Shown here: piece by piece, positions 6,663-14,606 of the stretch
Layout: every line of letters begins with the position of its first letter
Numbering within the stretch: the first letter of the stretch is position 1
Assembly: GCA_902767275.1 (NCBI GenBank)
Contig: CACXGY010000061.1
Location: 1 to 41,182, forward strand
Source: an uncultured bacterium
GTDB taxonomy: Bacteria > Cyanobacteriota > Vampirovibrionia > Gastranaerophilales > Gastranaerophilaceae
Reading direction: 5' to 3'
DNA length: 41,182 nt
Notes under the pieces: model-generated
The model's database searches: none
Told to the model about the DNA's origin: nothing
What the model saw: only the letters and a program-made list of their open reading frames with translations
Made by a program: the position numbers and the translations under genes

Positions 6663-7577
6663 TTAGTTTGCGTGTGGATGAGCCTTTTCGTATTCTTGAA
6701 CAAGGTGTTGAGTTGAAATGTGAGTATATATTTGAGTATTAGAAATACTTGCATGTCCGAGTAGTTCTTGAACTACTCTTAAATCCGCCCCGTTTTCTAT
6801 CATTCTTGTCGCAAAACTATGTCTGAAAACGTGTGGAGTTACGTGTTTTGGTAATTCAATTTTATTAACAATCTCATTTATTGAGTTTCTAATACTCTTG
6901 TTTTGCAGTCTGTAGCCTGTTTTGTTTATAAAAACCGGAGATTTTTCAGTTGCAGGAGTATTGATCTCTTTTGCGATTAAAGGTCGTGCAATATTTATAT
7001 ATTGGATTAAATATTTTTTGGCTCTTTCGGATATTAATACAATTCTTTCCTTTGCACCTTTTCCAAATACAGTAATTTCGTTTTCATCAAGATTAAGGTC
7101 CTCAAAATTAAGTCCGCTTAATTCTGATACTCTCATTCCTGTCGCCCATAAAAGTTCAAGAATTGCCTTATTTCTTAATCCTGCAGGAGTGTTTATATTA
7201 ACGTTGTCAAGCAGGTTTAGCATTTCATCATCTGTAAGAAATTTTGGCAAAGATTTCGGTTTTTTAGGAGCAGTTAGATTTTCAGCAGGGTTATTTGATA
7301 AGTATTGTGTTTTGTGCAGATATTTGAAGAATGTTCTTATAGCGGCTATTTTTCTTGATATAGTTGTTTTTTTGTAGTTGAATTTTTGTATAAAGTATAA
7401 ATACTCTCTCAATTTATTATAATTAATTTTATCCGGACTTAAATGGTTACACCATATAAAAAAACTGACAACATCAGATTTATACGCTTTAACAGTATAG
7501 TTTGAAAAATTTTTTTCAACAGTCAGGTATGCAATAAAACTTTTTATATATACATCAGATGTTGTATTTCTTGCCAT
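6663..7577 (-). CDS. xerD: Tyrosine recombinase of the XerC/XerD type
   Basis: A 304-residue site-specific recombinase with an N-terminal SAM-like core-binding domain (about 5-90) and a catalytic domain (about 110-295). The full catalytic set is present: Arg149 in ATGMRVSEL, Lys173 or Lys176 in GKGAKER, His249 and Arg252 in HVFRHSFATRM, His275 in LGHASI and Tyr284 in TQIYTH. Length and lack of extra domains match chromosomal Xer proteins that resolve dimers at dif. I cannot tell XerC from XerD or from a lone Xer, so the symbol is tentative. It is transcribed divergently from the TPR gene. No att-like duplication flanks it, so there is no sign that it is an integrase of a mobile element. Confidence 0.9.
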   Translation of the reverse strand: MARNTTSDVYIKSFIAYLTVEKNFSNYTVKAYKSDVVSFFIWCNHLSPDKINYNKLREYLYFIQKFNYKKTTISRKIAAIRTFFKYLHKTQYLSNNPAENLTAPKKPKSLPKFLTDDEMLNLLDNVNINTPAGLRNKAILELLWATGMRVSELSGLNFEDLNLDENEITVFGKGAKERIVLISERAKKYLIQYINIARPLIAKEINTPATEKSPVFINKTGYRLQNKSIRNSINEIVNKIELPKHVTPHVFRHSFATRMIENGADLRVVQELLGHASISNTQIYTHISTQHLVQEYEKAHPHAN

Positions 7578-7663
7578 TTTAATTTATATCCATGTTGTAA
7601 TTTATCTCTTACTATTATACAATGATTATAATGTATGCAAACTGGAAAGTATAGAGGTAATAT

Positions 7664-9628
7664 ATGAATAAAAAAGTAGTTATCGGAACATTGTCAGTGC
7701 TTTTGGGACTTACAACAACTATGTCTTTCGCCGGAACTATTAATTTACAAAAAAATATAGCACAAATTAACAGTTCTATTGAAAAAGCAAATTATAAAGG
7801 TGCTGATGAAGTTATATACAGAACTCTTACCGAATACAGTGATAATTTAGAGGTTCAAACTCTTGCTGCTGTATCTTGGGCGTTACAATCTAAGTTAGAG
7901 TTGGCTCAAGATCAAATTGACAGGCTTAAATCGCTTGTTCCGAGAAGTTCAAATCTACACTTTGCTCAAGGGGTAGTGTTCTTTAAAAGAATTACTTCTT
8001 CAAATATGGAATATAGAACAAAGTCAGATTCTTTGTTTGATATTGCAAAAAGAGAATTCAAATATGCTATTCAGTTAGATCCAAATAATTATAAAGCATA
8101 CAATGCTTTAGGTGTATTAGAATTAAAAGAAGGCGATATTGATTCGGCAAAATTAAATATAGAAAAAGCACTTCGGTTGTGTCCTGAATATGCAATTGCG
8201 ATGGATAATTTGGGCACTGTATATCTTGCCCAAGAAAATTTGGAAAAGGCTGAAGAATGTTTTAAAAAAGCAATATTAATGAACCCTAATTCATCTGCTG
8301 CATATTATCATATGGCTCAATTAGAGTTTGACAGAGGAAATTATTCTAAGTGCTTAACCTATGTTAATAAATGTCTTGCATGGCAAGGATATTCAAGTTA
8401 TGCATATAACTTAAGAGGAGATGCATTACGCTTGCAAGGAAATGAAGCAGCCGCTATAGGTGCTTATAAAAAAGCAATTGAAATTTCTCCTGAGAATCTT
8501 GCTCCTTATGCTAATCTTGCCGCTATATATGAGGCTCGCAAAGATTTTACGCTTGCAATGGATATGTATAAAACTATCCTTTCTATAAATCCATACTCAG
8601 ATCAAACTTTATTGAAAGTTGCTGATATGTATTTAGAATCAGGAAAATATAACGAAGCATTGGGTTATTATGAAAAACTTAATACTAATTTAAAAACAGA
8701 AGGAATGAAAGGCCTTGCTTCCGCATATTATGGATTAGCAATGGATTCTGCAAATAAAGCAAATTATTCTTCTGATAAAAAGTTGTTAGAAGCGTATGAG
8801 TATTTAGATAAGGCAATTCAACTTGATCCTGATGATTTGGAATTGTATCTTGCTAAGGCTAAGATTTCATCATTGATAAATCAATCAGGTGCATCTGTTA
8901 ATAACTTGAATCAAATTATAAACAGTCCAAGCCGCAAGATTGACGACTATGTCGTTAAAGGTGATGCATATTCTACGTTAGGAAACTATAAAGCCGCTAT
9001 GGCTGAGTATAAATCTGCAATTAATGCAGCAAAAACTGTAGATGAAAAAACATTTTTAGGTGAAATATTTACTTTCAATAAGCAGTTTGATGAAGCAAAG
9101 ACAGTATTTAATGATGTTTTAAGACAAGATCCTTGTAATGTTATTGCTCAAAACAACTTGTCTTATATAACCAAGTCAAAAGATTACGCTGATGCACAAG
9201 TTAAGAATGCAAGATATTTTAGAGTCAGAAACAGTATGTTTTTTGAAAGAGAATATTTGAATAAAGCGTTAAAGGCTGATCCATACAATCTTGATGCAAA
9301 TATTTTGATGGGTAGATTAAACCAAAGACAACGTAAATATGCTCCGGCATATAGTAACTACGCAATTGTTGTTGCAAAAGCAAAAGATGCAAAGACTATT
9401 GAAACATATACAAAACGTATGAATAAAATGAAAAGTAAAATAGGAAAGGTTTATCAGTCCGGTTCAACTTCTTCTCTCAAACCTGTAAATAACGCTAAAT
9501 CGTCTACTACATCAAAGAAGAATACATCCGGTATTACGCCTGTTAACCTTAACAAATCTAATACTGTTAAGAAAAACAATAGCACTTCAGGTTCAACAAT
9601 CGATTATTCTCCGAAAGTGTTTAAGTAA
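7664..9628 (+). CDS. Exported tetratricopeptide-repeat protein
   Basis: A 654-residue protein with a Sec signal peptide (MNKKVVIGTLSVLLGLTTTMSFAG, cleavage near residue 24). Many TPR units follow, for example FKYAIQLDPNNYKAYNALGVLEL, IEKALRLCPEYAIAMDNLGTVYL, FKKAILMNPNSSAAYYHMAQL and YKKAIEISPENLAPYANLAAIY, covering roughly residues 40-590. The last ~60 residues are Ser/Thr/Lys/Asn-rich and probably disordered. TPR arrays bind partner proteins, so a periplasmic scaffold role in envelope assembly is likely but unproven. The start has an AGAGGT site 8 nt upstream. It is followed by a small orphan gene and engB. Confidence 0.85.
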   Translation: MNKKVVIGTLSVLLGLTTTMSFAGTINLQKNIAQINSSIEKANYKGADEVIYRTLTEYSDNLEVQTLAAVSWALQSKLELAQDQIDRLKSLVPRSSNLHFAQGVVFFKRITSSNMEYRTKSDSLFDIAKREFKYAIQLDPNNYKAYNALGVLELKEGDIDSAKLNIEKALRLCPEYAIAMDNLGTVYLAQENLEKAEECFKKAILMNPNSSAAYYHMAQLEFDRGNYSKCLTYVNKCLAWQGYSSYAYNLRGDALRLQGNEAAAIGAYKKAIEISPENLAPYANLAAIYEARKDFTLAMDMYKTILSINPYSDQTLLKVADMYLESGKYNEALGYYEKLNTNLKTEGMKGLASAYYGLAMDSANKANYSSDKKLLEAYEYLDKAIQLDPDDLELYLAKAKISSLINQSGASVNNLNQIINSPSRKIDDYVVKGDAYSTLGNYKAAMAEYKSAINAAKTVDEKTFLGEIFTFNKQFDEAKTVFNDVLRQDPCNVIAQNNLSYITKSKDYADAQVKNARYFRVRNSMFFEREYLNKALKADPYNLDANILMGRLNQRQRKYAPAYSNYAIVVAKAKDAKTIETYTKRMNKMKSKIGKVYQSGSTSSLKPVNNAKSSTTSKKNTSGITPVNLNKSNTVKKNNSTSGSTIDYSPKVFK

Positions 9629-9669
9629 CCATGACTGTTTTGTAGCAAATTCACAGATTGAGGTTTGTT

Positions 9670-9960
9670 ATGATAAGTATGAATATTTTACAAACGTTTG
9701 AATTATTTTTAAAAAAACCGATAAGTATTTTAAAAAACGGACTTGTCAGTATAGTTCATATTCGTGCGGAAAATATGTTCGCTAAAAAAGCGATTAATGC
9801 CCATCTGTTAAAAAACAAGGCTCAGATTACTGTCGTTAATAATGAAAAAGTTTATAATTTTTTGAAAACAGTTACTTATAGAGTTGAAAAACGTAAGGCT
9901 TCTCAGTTAGAAGATAACAAACCTTTAAAAACGGAAACTCTGTTGGAAATAAAAAAATGA
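9670..9960 (+). CDS. Small orphan protein upstream of engB
   Basis: A 96-residue, lysine-rich, probably cytoplasmic protein (MISMNILQTFELFLKKPISILKNGLV..) with no signal peptide or recognised domain. The ATG at 9670 is chosen because TGAGGT lies 5 nt upstream; a TTG reading from 9658 would overlap that site. Its stop codon overlaps the engB start (ATGA), so the two are translationally coupled. That context suggests a link to ribosome assembly or division, but I do not recognise the family. Confidence 0.65.
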   Translation: MISMNILQTFELFLKKPISILKNGLVSIVHIRAENMFAKKAINAHLLKNKAQITVVNNEKVYNFLKTVTYRVEKRKASQLEDNKPLKTETLLEIKK

Positions 9961-10541
9961 AACAGTTAGCGGGTACATTCTTAATAAGTGCAGAAAAATT
10001 ATCTCAATGCCCTGATTATGTATTGCCTGAATTCCCTTTGCTCGGAAGATCTAATGTGGGAAAATCTTCTTTTATTAATGCTCTGGCAAATAATAAGAAA
10101 CTTGCAAAAACTTCTAACACTCCGGGAAAAACACGGTTGATTAACTTTTTTAATTTTTCTGATAAATTCACTATTGCTGATTTGCCGGGTTATGGTTATG
10201 CAAAAATCTCTAAAGAGGTTCAAAATCGCTGGCAAAAACATCTTGAAGAATATTTATTAAACAGAACTCAAATCTCAACTTTAATTCAATTGGTTGATTC
10301 AAGACATGATATTCAAAAAAATGATATGCAAATGCGGGAATGGGTAAATGCTCATAAACTCCCGATTATTACCATTGCTACAAAAATTGATTATGTCCCG
10401 AAATCAAAAGTATTGAATGTAGTGTCTAACATAAAAAAACAATTTGGAGGGATAGTTCTTCCTTTCAGTGCTGTTGACAGTAGATATAATGAAAAAATAT
10501 TTGAAGCGTTAGAAGATATTATTAATTCTGTTGAAAAATAA
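9957..10541 (+). CDS. engB: Ribosome-biogenesis GTPase EngB (YsxC/YihA)
   Basis: A 194-residue small GTPase of the TrmE-Era-EngA-EngB group that acts in 50S subunit assembly. Motifs: G1 GRSNVGKS (30-37), G2 Thr in TPGKT (55-59), G3 DLPGYG (75-80) and G4 TKID (142-145). Length matches the family. Its start overlaps the preceding small orphan by 4 nt. Its 3' end overlaps the convergent folC gene by 20 nt, and no terminator lies between them. Confidence 0.96.
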   Translation: MKQLAGTFLISAEKLSQCPDYVLPEFPLLGRSNVGKSSFINALANNKKLAKTSNTPGKTRLINFFNFSDKFTIADLPGYGYAKISKEVQNRWQKHLEEYLLNRTQISTLIQLVDSRHDIQKNDMQMREWVNAHKLPIITIATKIDYVPKSKVLNVVSNIKKQFGGIVLPFSAVDSRYNEKIFEALEDIINSVEK

Positions 10542-11739
10542 TTTCCTTTGGTAAAAGTTCATTTATCATATAAAATGACCCGCAAATTACTGTTAAAATT
10601 GAATTGTTAAATTCAATATCATCTATAGTTTTTAGTTTTTTACCTTGAGGATATATTTTTGATAGGGTTTCAAAATCACATGAATTATTATTTTTAAATG
10701 TGTAGAAGTATATTTGCTCCATTGTTTTATCAGATGTTATCAGATTAATCATTTTTTCATAATCTTTTGTATTGAGACACCCAAATATATATTGTTTCTT
10801 AGTATGAGGGTAGTATCTGTCAAGATTGTTTCTTAATGCTGTAATACAATTAGGATTATGACCACCATCTACTATCAGATTTTTTTCTTTTATATATTGA
10901 AAACGACACGGATTTTTTACTTTCTTTAAACCTGAAATTAAAACATCTTCGGACACATTCGGGAAAAGTAAATTTATAGCATTTAGTGCAGGTGCAAGAT
11001 TTTCGGCTTGATGTTCCCCTTTTAAAGATAGTGCATCCAAGTATTTTTCTTCACAATAAGGAGAGGTTAATACAAACATCGCATTTTCATTGTCTGCTTT
11101 GTCGTGAATGACTTCATAGCCTTCTGATGTAATTACTATAGAATTAGGTTTTATAATTCCCGCTTTTTCAAATGCAATCTTCTCTTTTGTATCTCCGAGT
11201 CGGTCTGTATGATCTAAATCAATGTGTGTAATGATTGAACAAAGGTTGGTTTTAAGTACATTCGTTGCATCAAATCTGCCGCCAAGACCGGTTTCTATAA
11301 TTGCAATTTCTACGTTATTGTCCGAAAAATACTTAAACATAATAGCAGTCAGAATTTCAAATTCTGTCAGATGTATTTTGTTTTTTTCTGCAATTGAAAT
11401 GATTTCACTGTAATAATTAACGAAATCGTTTTTTGAAATCATTTCGTTGTTTATTTGAATTCTTTCTGTGTATTCAAACAAATGAGGGCTTGTGTATAAA
11501 CCTGTTTTATACCCTGCTTCTTTTAAAACAGATGCAAGAATAGTACAAACAGAACCTTTTCCGTTTGTTCCCGCAACCTGTATACAATGTAAGTTATCTT
11601 GAGGGTTTCCGAGTAAACTGAGTATCTCAGAAATTCGTTCAAGACCTAAATTAATATAGAACTTCCCCTGAGAAGTTAAATCTTTTATTGCGTTTTCATA
11701 ACTCAATGTTGTTATATTATTTTCTGCTAATTTGTTCAT
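10522..11739 (-). CDS. folC: Folylpolyglutamate / dihydrofolate synthase
   Basis: A 405-residue Mur-ligase-like ATP-dependent enzyme that adds glutamate to folates and, in many bacteria, also makes dihydrofolate from dihydropteroate. Signature segments: LGLERISEILSLLGNPQ, the P-loop GTNGKGSV (about 57-64), TSPHLFEYTERIQIN, a Mur-type DHTDRLGDT and DGGHNPN in the C-terminal domain. The ATG at 11739 is preferred because family members begin shortly before LSYENA; it overlaps the histidine kinase gene by 23 nt. The upstream ATG at 11823 would add 28 atypical residues. No strong ribosome site is seen, so coupling to the kinase gene is likely. Confidence 0.92.
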   Translation of the reverse strand: MNKLAENNITTLSYENAIKDLTSQGKFYINLGLERISEILSLLGNPQDNLHCIQVAGTNGKGSVCTILASVLKEAGYKTGLYTSPHLFEYTERIQINNEMISKNDFVNYYSEIISIAEKNKIHLTEFEILTAIMFKYFSDNNVEIAIIETGLGGRFDATNVLKTNLCSIITHIDLDHTDRLGDTKEKIAFEKAGIIKPNSIVITSEGYEVIHDKADNENAMFVLTSPYCEEKYLDALSLKGEHQAENLAPALNAINLLFPNVSEDVLISGLKKVKNPCRFQYIKEKNLIVDGGHNPNCITALRNNLDRYYPHTKKQYIFGCLNTKDYEKMINLITSDKTMEQIYFYTFKNNNSCDFETLSKIYPQGKKLKTIDDIEFNNSILTVICGSFYMINELLPKEIIFQQN

Positions 11740-13531
11740 AGTTGTCTTCAAGTTCAGCAAGTTTTTCTGCTGTCGGAAGTTTAAATCCGAAGGTAGAACC
11801 TTCTCCCAGTTTAGAGTGTACAAACACCTCGCCGGAATGATATTTTTCTACCGTTATTTTTACCAAATGTAATCCTAAACCGGTTCCTTTTACCGTATGA
11901 GCACTGTTCTCTACTCGGAAAAATCTGTCAAAAACTTTCTTTTGATTTTCTTCTGAAATTCCGGGTCCTTGATCGGTTACTGCTAAAACAATATAATCCC
12001 CCATTTTTTCTGCTCTTATTTTTACGATTGTATTATCAGGAGAATATTTTATTGCGTTTGTTATTAAATTCATCAATGCCCTTGTAATACTGTCAAAATT
12101 GATAGGTATTTGCGGAAGTTTTGGTTCTGTCATTACCACAAATTCAAGGTGTTTCTCTTTTGCTAAAATATTTGCTCTATCTACACATTCCTGTACTAAT
12201 TGTGAAACATCACTCATTTCTTTTTCAAGTTTAACTGTTTTTGCTTCATATCTTGAAAAGTCAAGAATATCATTTACCATATCGTGTAATCGTATAACTT
12301 CTTTATTCATTATTTGAAGAAATTCTTTTTGAGTTTCGTAGTCAAATTCATCTCCCATCGAGGATAATGTATCGCTATATGTTCTCAAAACGGTCACAGG
12401 GGTTCTAAGTTCGTGCGAAACATTAGATACAAATTGTGAACGTAGTCTATCCATCTCAACTTCTTTAGTAACATCAATAAGTACAATTATATAACCTACG
12501 TAATCTCCGTTACTTAAAAACATAGGTGATATTACTGTTTTTAGAACTTTTTCCGAAACTTCAATGTTAAATTCAAGTGGTTTATCTGACATTTCTACAA
12601 TCGGAGTATTTTTATATTCTTCAATTTTTTCTTTGAATGCATCAATTCCGTTGTTATCGCAGTATTGTTTTATGTTAGTTTTAAGAATTTCTTCATCCGA
12701 AACATCAAGTAAATTTTTTGCGTGGTCGTTTACTAACAGAACATTATCATTGCTGTCACATACAATAACTCCGTTTGCAATACTCATAAGAATTGCTTCA
12801 AACTTATTTTTTTCAAGCATTAATGATTCGATGGAACTTTCATTATAGGTATGCAATTTTTCAGACATATCATTAAACGCTTTGTACAATTCTCTTACTT
12901 CTCTGCTGGCATTTTTTATGTTGAGTTTATATCCGAATTCTCCGGATGATAAACGTTTAACTCCGCCATATAATGCATTGAGTTCTCTTGTTGCAATAAT
13001 AAGGTTCATTATTATTATTAACCCTATAGTGAGCCAGCAAATTATAAATGCGATTAGAAGTGATAACCTTGTCATAAAAGAAATACTGTCAATAACACTT
13101 CCTGTTAATCCGACAGATACAGAACCGACTATTTTTTGATTCCCTGTATCATAACTCAACATAGAAGACGAAACATTTATTCTGGCAATTCTTTTCGGAC
13201 ACATATTATCTTTTTTACTTGAATATATAATATTATCTTTATTATCACGAAATTCAATAAATGCCATGTCATCATTTGATTCAAGTATGGAAATCGTGTG
13301 TGTTCTGAGGGTATTGTATAAAGTGTTTTCAGATAACCCTTTCGTCATTTCAACACATTCTATCGCAAGCGATTTTGAAATTATTTGTCCGAAATATTTA
13401 TAGCATTTATTTAGGTTATCATTGATACTGAATACCGCAAGTAAGAACACAAGCCCGATTAACACCGTGCTAAATGTAAACCCGAGAATTACTAATCTTT
13501 TTTGTGCGGACATTCTGTTGAATATTATCAT
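11717..13531 (-). CDS. Membrane sensor histidine kinase (TM-HAMP-PAS-HisKA-HATPase)
   Basis: A 604-residue sensor kinase. Two membrane helices (about 13-35 and 155-180) frame an extracytoplasmic sensor of ~120 residues. A HAMP linker (about 180-232), a PAS domain (about 240-355), the phospho-acceptor His373 in SNVSHELRTP, and an ATPase domain with the N box NLITNAIKYSP (488 on), G1 DQGPGI and G2 GTGLGLHL (549-556) follow. The domain order matches cyanobacterial NblS/Hik33 and also Firmicutes WalK, so the identity is open. No partner regulator is adjacent. A TACAAT -10 box (complement of 13538-13543) ends exactly 6 nt before the ATG with no Shine-Dalgarno, so the message is probably leaderless. 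It is coupled to folC. Confidence 0.9.
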   Translation of the reverse strand: MIIFNRMSAQKRLVILGFTFSTVLIGLVFLLAVFSINDNLNKCYKYFGQIISKSLAIECVEMTKGLSENTLYNTLRTHTISILESNDDMAFIEFRDNKDNIIYSSKKDNMCPKRIARINVSSSMLSYDTGNQKIVGSVSVGLTGSVIDSISFMTRLSLLIAFIICWLTIGLIIIMNLIIATRELNALYGGVKRLSSGEFGYKLNIKNASREVRELYKAFNDMSEKLHTYNESSIESLMLEKNKFEAILMSIANGVIVCDSNDNVLLVNDHAKNLLDVSDEEILKTNIKQYCDNNGIDAFKEKIEEYKNTPIVEMSDKPLEFNIEVSEKVLKTVISPMFLSNGDYVGYIIVLIDVTKEVEMDRLRSQFVSNVSHELRTPVTVLRTYSDTLSSMGDEFDYETQKEFLQIMNKEVIRLHDMVNDILDFSRYEAKTVKLEKEMSDVSQLVQECVDRANILAKEKHLEFVVMTEPKLPQIPINFDSITRALMNLITNAIKYSPDNTIVKIRAEKMGDYIVLAVTDQGPGISEENQKKVFDRFFRVENSAHTVKGTGLGLHLVKITVEKYHSGEVFVHSKLGEGSTFGFKLPTAEKLAELEDNYEQISRK

Positions 13532-13537
13532 ATTGCT

Positions 13538-13543
13538 ATTGTA
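13538..13543 (-). promoter_or_regulatory. Leaderless-type promoter of the histidine kinase gene
   Basis: TACAAT on the reverse strand, 6 nt before the ATG at 13531. TTTGCA lies 17 bp further upstream (complement of 13561-13566) as a weak -35. No ribosome-binding site is present between the box and the start. Confidence 0.5.
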
Positions 13544-13621
13544 CCACTTAAAAAATCTTGTGCAAATTTGCGAAAATTTGTCCTATGCTTGTTTTTTAAG
13601 GATTTAAGTTTATATTATTTG

Positions 13622-13682
13622 TTAACATTTCTTAATAATTGATATTAAAAAGTCAATTTTTTTAAATGGATATACTTTATAT
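13622..13682 (+). promoter_or_regulatory. Shared promoter module of the 13743 gene
   Basis: TTAACATTTCTTAA (13622-13635) is the inverted form of the core of the box before 40767. AAAAAGTCAATTT (13647-13659) and ACTTTATAT (13674-13682) recur with identical spacing upstream of the reverse gene at 40767; about 30 of 36 aligned bases agree. The distance from AAAAAGTCAATTT to the start codon is 84 bp here and 85 bp there. Confidence 0.6.
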
Positions 13683-13742
13683 ATACATAGGAAATAATTA
13701 AAATTTCAAATTAGGATATTAAAGAAATAGGAGATATACACT

Positions 13743-14375
13743 ATGGGTATTGATTTCGGAAAACTTATCAACAATTTAGGTGTAAATGCAGCAAGTTTAC
13801 AAAATGACAGATCAAAAATTGATACAAAAACCGAACTTAATACTTATGTATCAGGCTGGGATGCAGTAAGAGCAAAAGCAGAAGCCGAAAATGCACAAGT
13901 TAAAGATAAATCTGATGCCGTAAATATAGATGCTCTTGAAGCAGAAATGAAGTCTGAACTTTCATCATTTATGGGTGCTGATTTTGGAAAATCAGCAGGT
14001 GTTAAAACTCAAGGAACAGAAAAAGAGCCGTTCTTCTCTGCAGAAGATATTTCTTTGGAAAATATGATGTCTTTATTATCTACAGAAGATGGACTTGATA
14101 TTAATAAATTAAGAGAAGAAAATAAAAAACCTATGTTATCTGACGGAGCAAGAGAAATTTCAACAATGGAAACTTTCGGATTTGATTCAGAATTAACTCA
14201 AATCTTAATGGAAACTGCTCCCGGTGCTGTTAAATATATTTCAGATGCAATTAAGTCAGGTGCAGCAGAAAGAATAGAAAAAGGTATTACTAACAGAGGT
14301 CAAAAAGTAGATTTAATGGCAGATGCAGGTATTACTGATGTATTAGAAAATATGTTTAAAAATGATATTGCGTAA
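13743..14375 (+). CDS. Orphan acidic helical protein
   Basis: A 210-residue protein (MGIDFGKLINNLGVNAASLQNDRSK..) without signal peptide, membrane segment or recognised domain. It is Ala/Glu/Lys-rich, mostly helical and acidic, apparently cytoplasmic or secreted without Sec. The start is set by AGGAG about 10 nt upstream. Its promoter region shares two sequence blocks with the orphan gene at 40767 and one with the gene at 5226. Like 5226 it is followed by a hairpin-rich stretch and a terminator, so the three may be co-regulated. The function is unknown. Confidence 0.7.
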   Translation: MGIDFGKLINNLGVNAASLQNDRSKIDTKTELNTYVSGWDAVRAKAEAENAQVKDKSDAVNIDALEAEMKSELSSFMGADFGKSAGVKTQGTEKEPFFSAEDISLENMMSLLSTEDGLDINKLREENKKPMLSDGAREISTMETFGFDSELTQILMETAPGAVKYISDAIKSGAAERIEKGITNRGQKVDLMADAGITDVLENMFKNDIA

Positions 14376-14455
14376 TATTGTTTGATAATCTATATAGTTT
14401 AGATTATGCACATTAATCTAATAAAAATAAGAAAAAATACAGAACAATAAAAGGA

Positions 14456-14599
14456 GGATTCATAACTAAAGAGGAACTTTATATAACAAAGATTTCATCG
14501 AAACCGTGCAAAGGAAGGCACGGAAGTAGAGTCCCTTATGGGATATGGGAATAAGATAGTAAGATAAGGTTTGGCGGACAAAGTCCGCCTTTTCTTTTT
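14456..14599 (+). ncRNA. Candidate structured RNA after the 13743 gene
   Basis: On the forward strand TAAAG-AGGAA-CTTTA (14467-14481), CCGTGC-AAAGGAAG-GCACGG (14504-14523) and TCCC-TTAT-GGGA (14532-14543) lie in a row before the terminator at 14573-14599. An AGGAGG-like sequence at 14452-14457 is not followed by a credible gene. It may be a 3' UTR or a separate small RNA. The next gene is on the opposite strand, so it is not a riboswitch leader for a neighbour. Confidence 0.4.
14573..14599 (+). terminator. Terminator of the 13743 transcript
   Basis: GGCGGAC-AAA-GTCCGCC (14573-14589) is a perfect 7-bp GC-rich stem followed by TTTTCTTTTT. It is one of the clearest rho-independent terminators in the window and lies just before the end of the convergent FAD gene. 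Confidence 0.92.
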
Positions 14600-14606
14600 G
14601 TATAAA

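Noticed and set aside
6663..7577. The tyrosine recombinase as the integrase of a prophage or genomic island.
   Set aside because: Its size and sequence are Xer-like, and no phage genes, tRNA target or direct-repeat attachment sites flank it.
14504..14535. ACGGAAGTAG resembles the conserved core of the cyanobacterial glutamine (glnA) riboswitch.
   Set aside because: The ACGG lies inside a simple 6-bp hairpin here, the other conserved strand (CGUUCA) is missing, and no forward gene follows; a terminator does.
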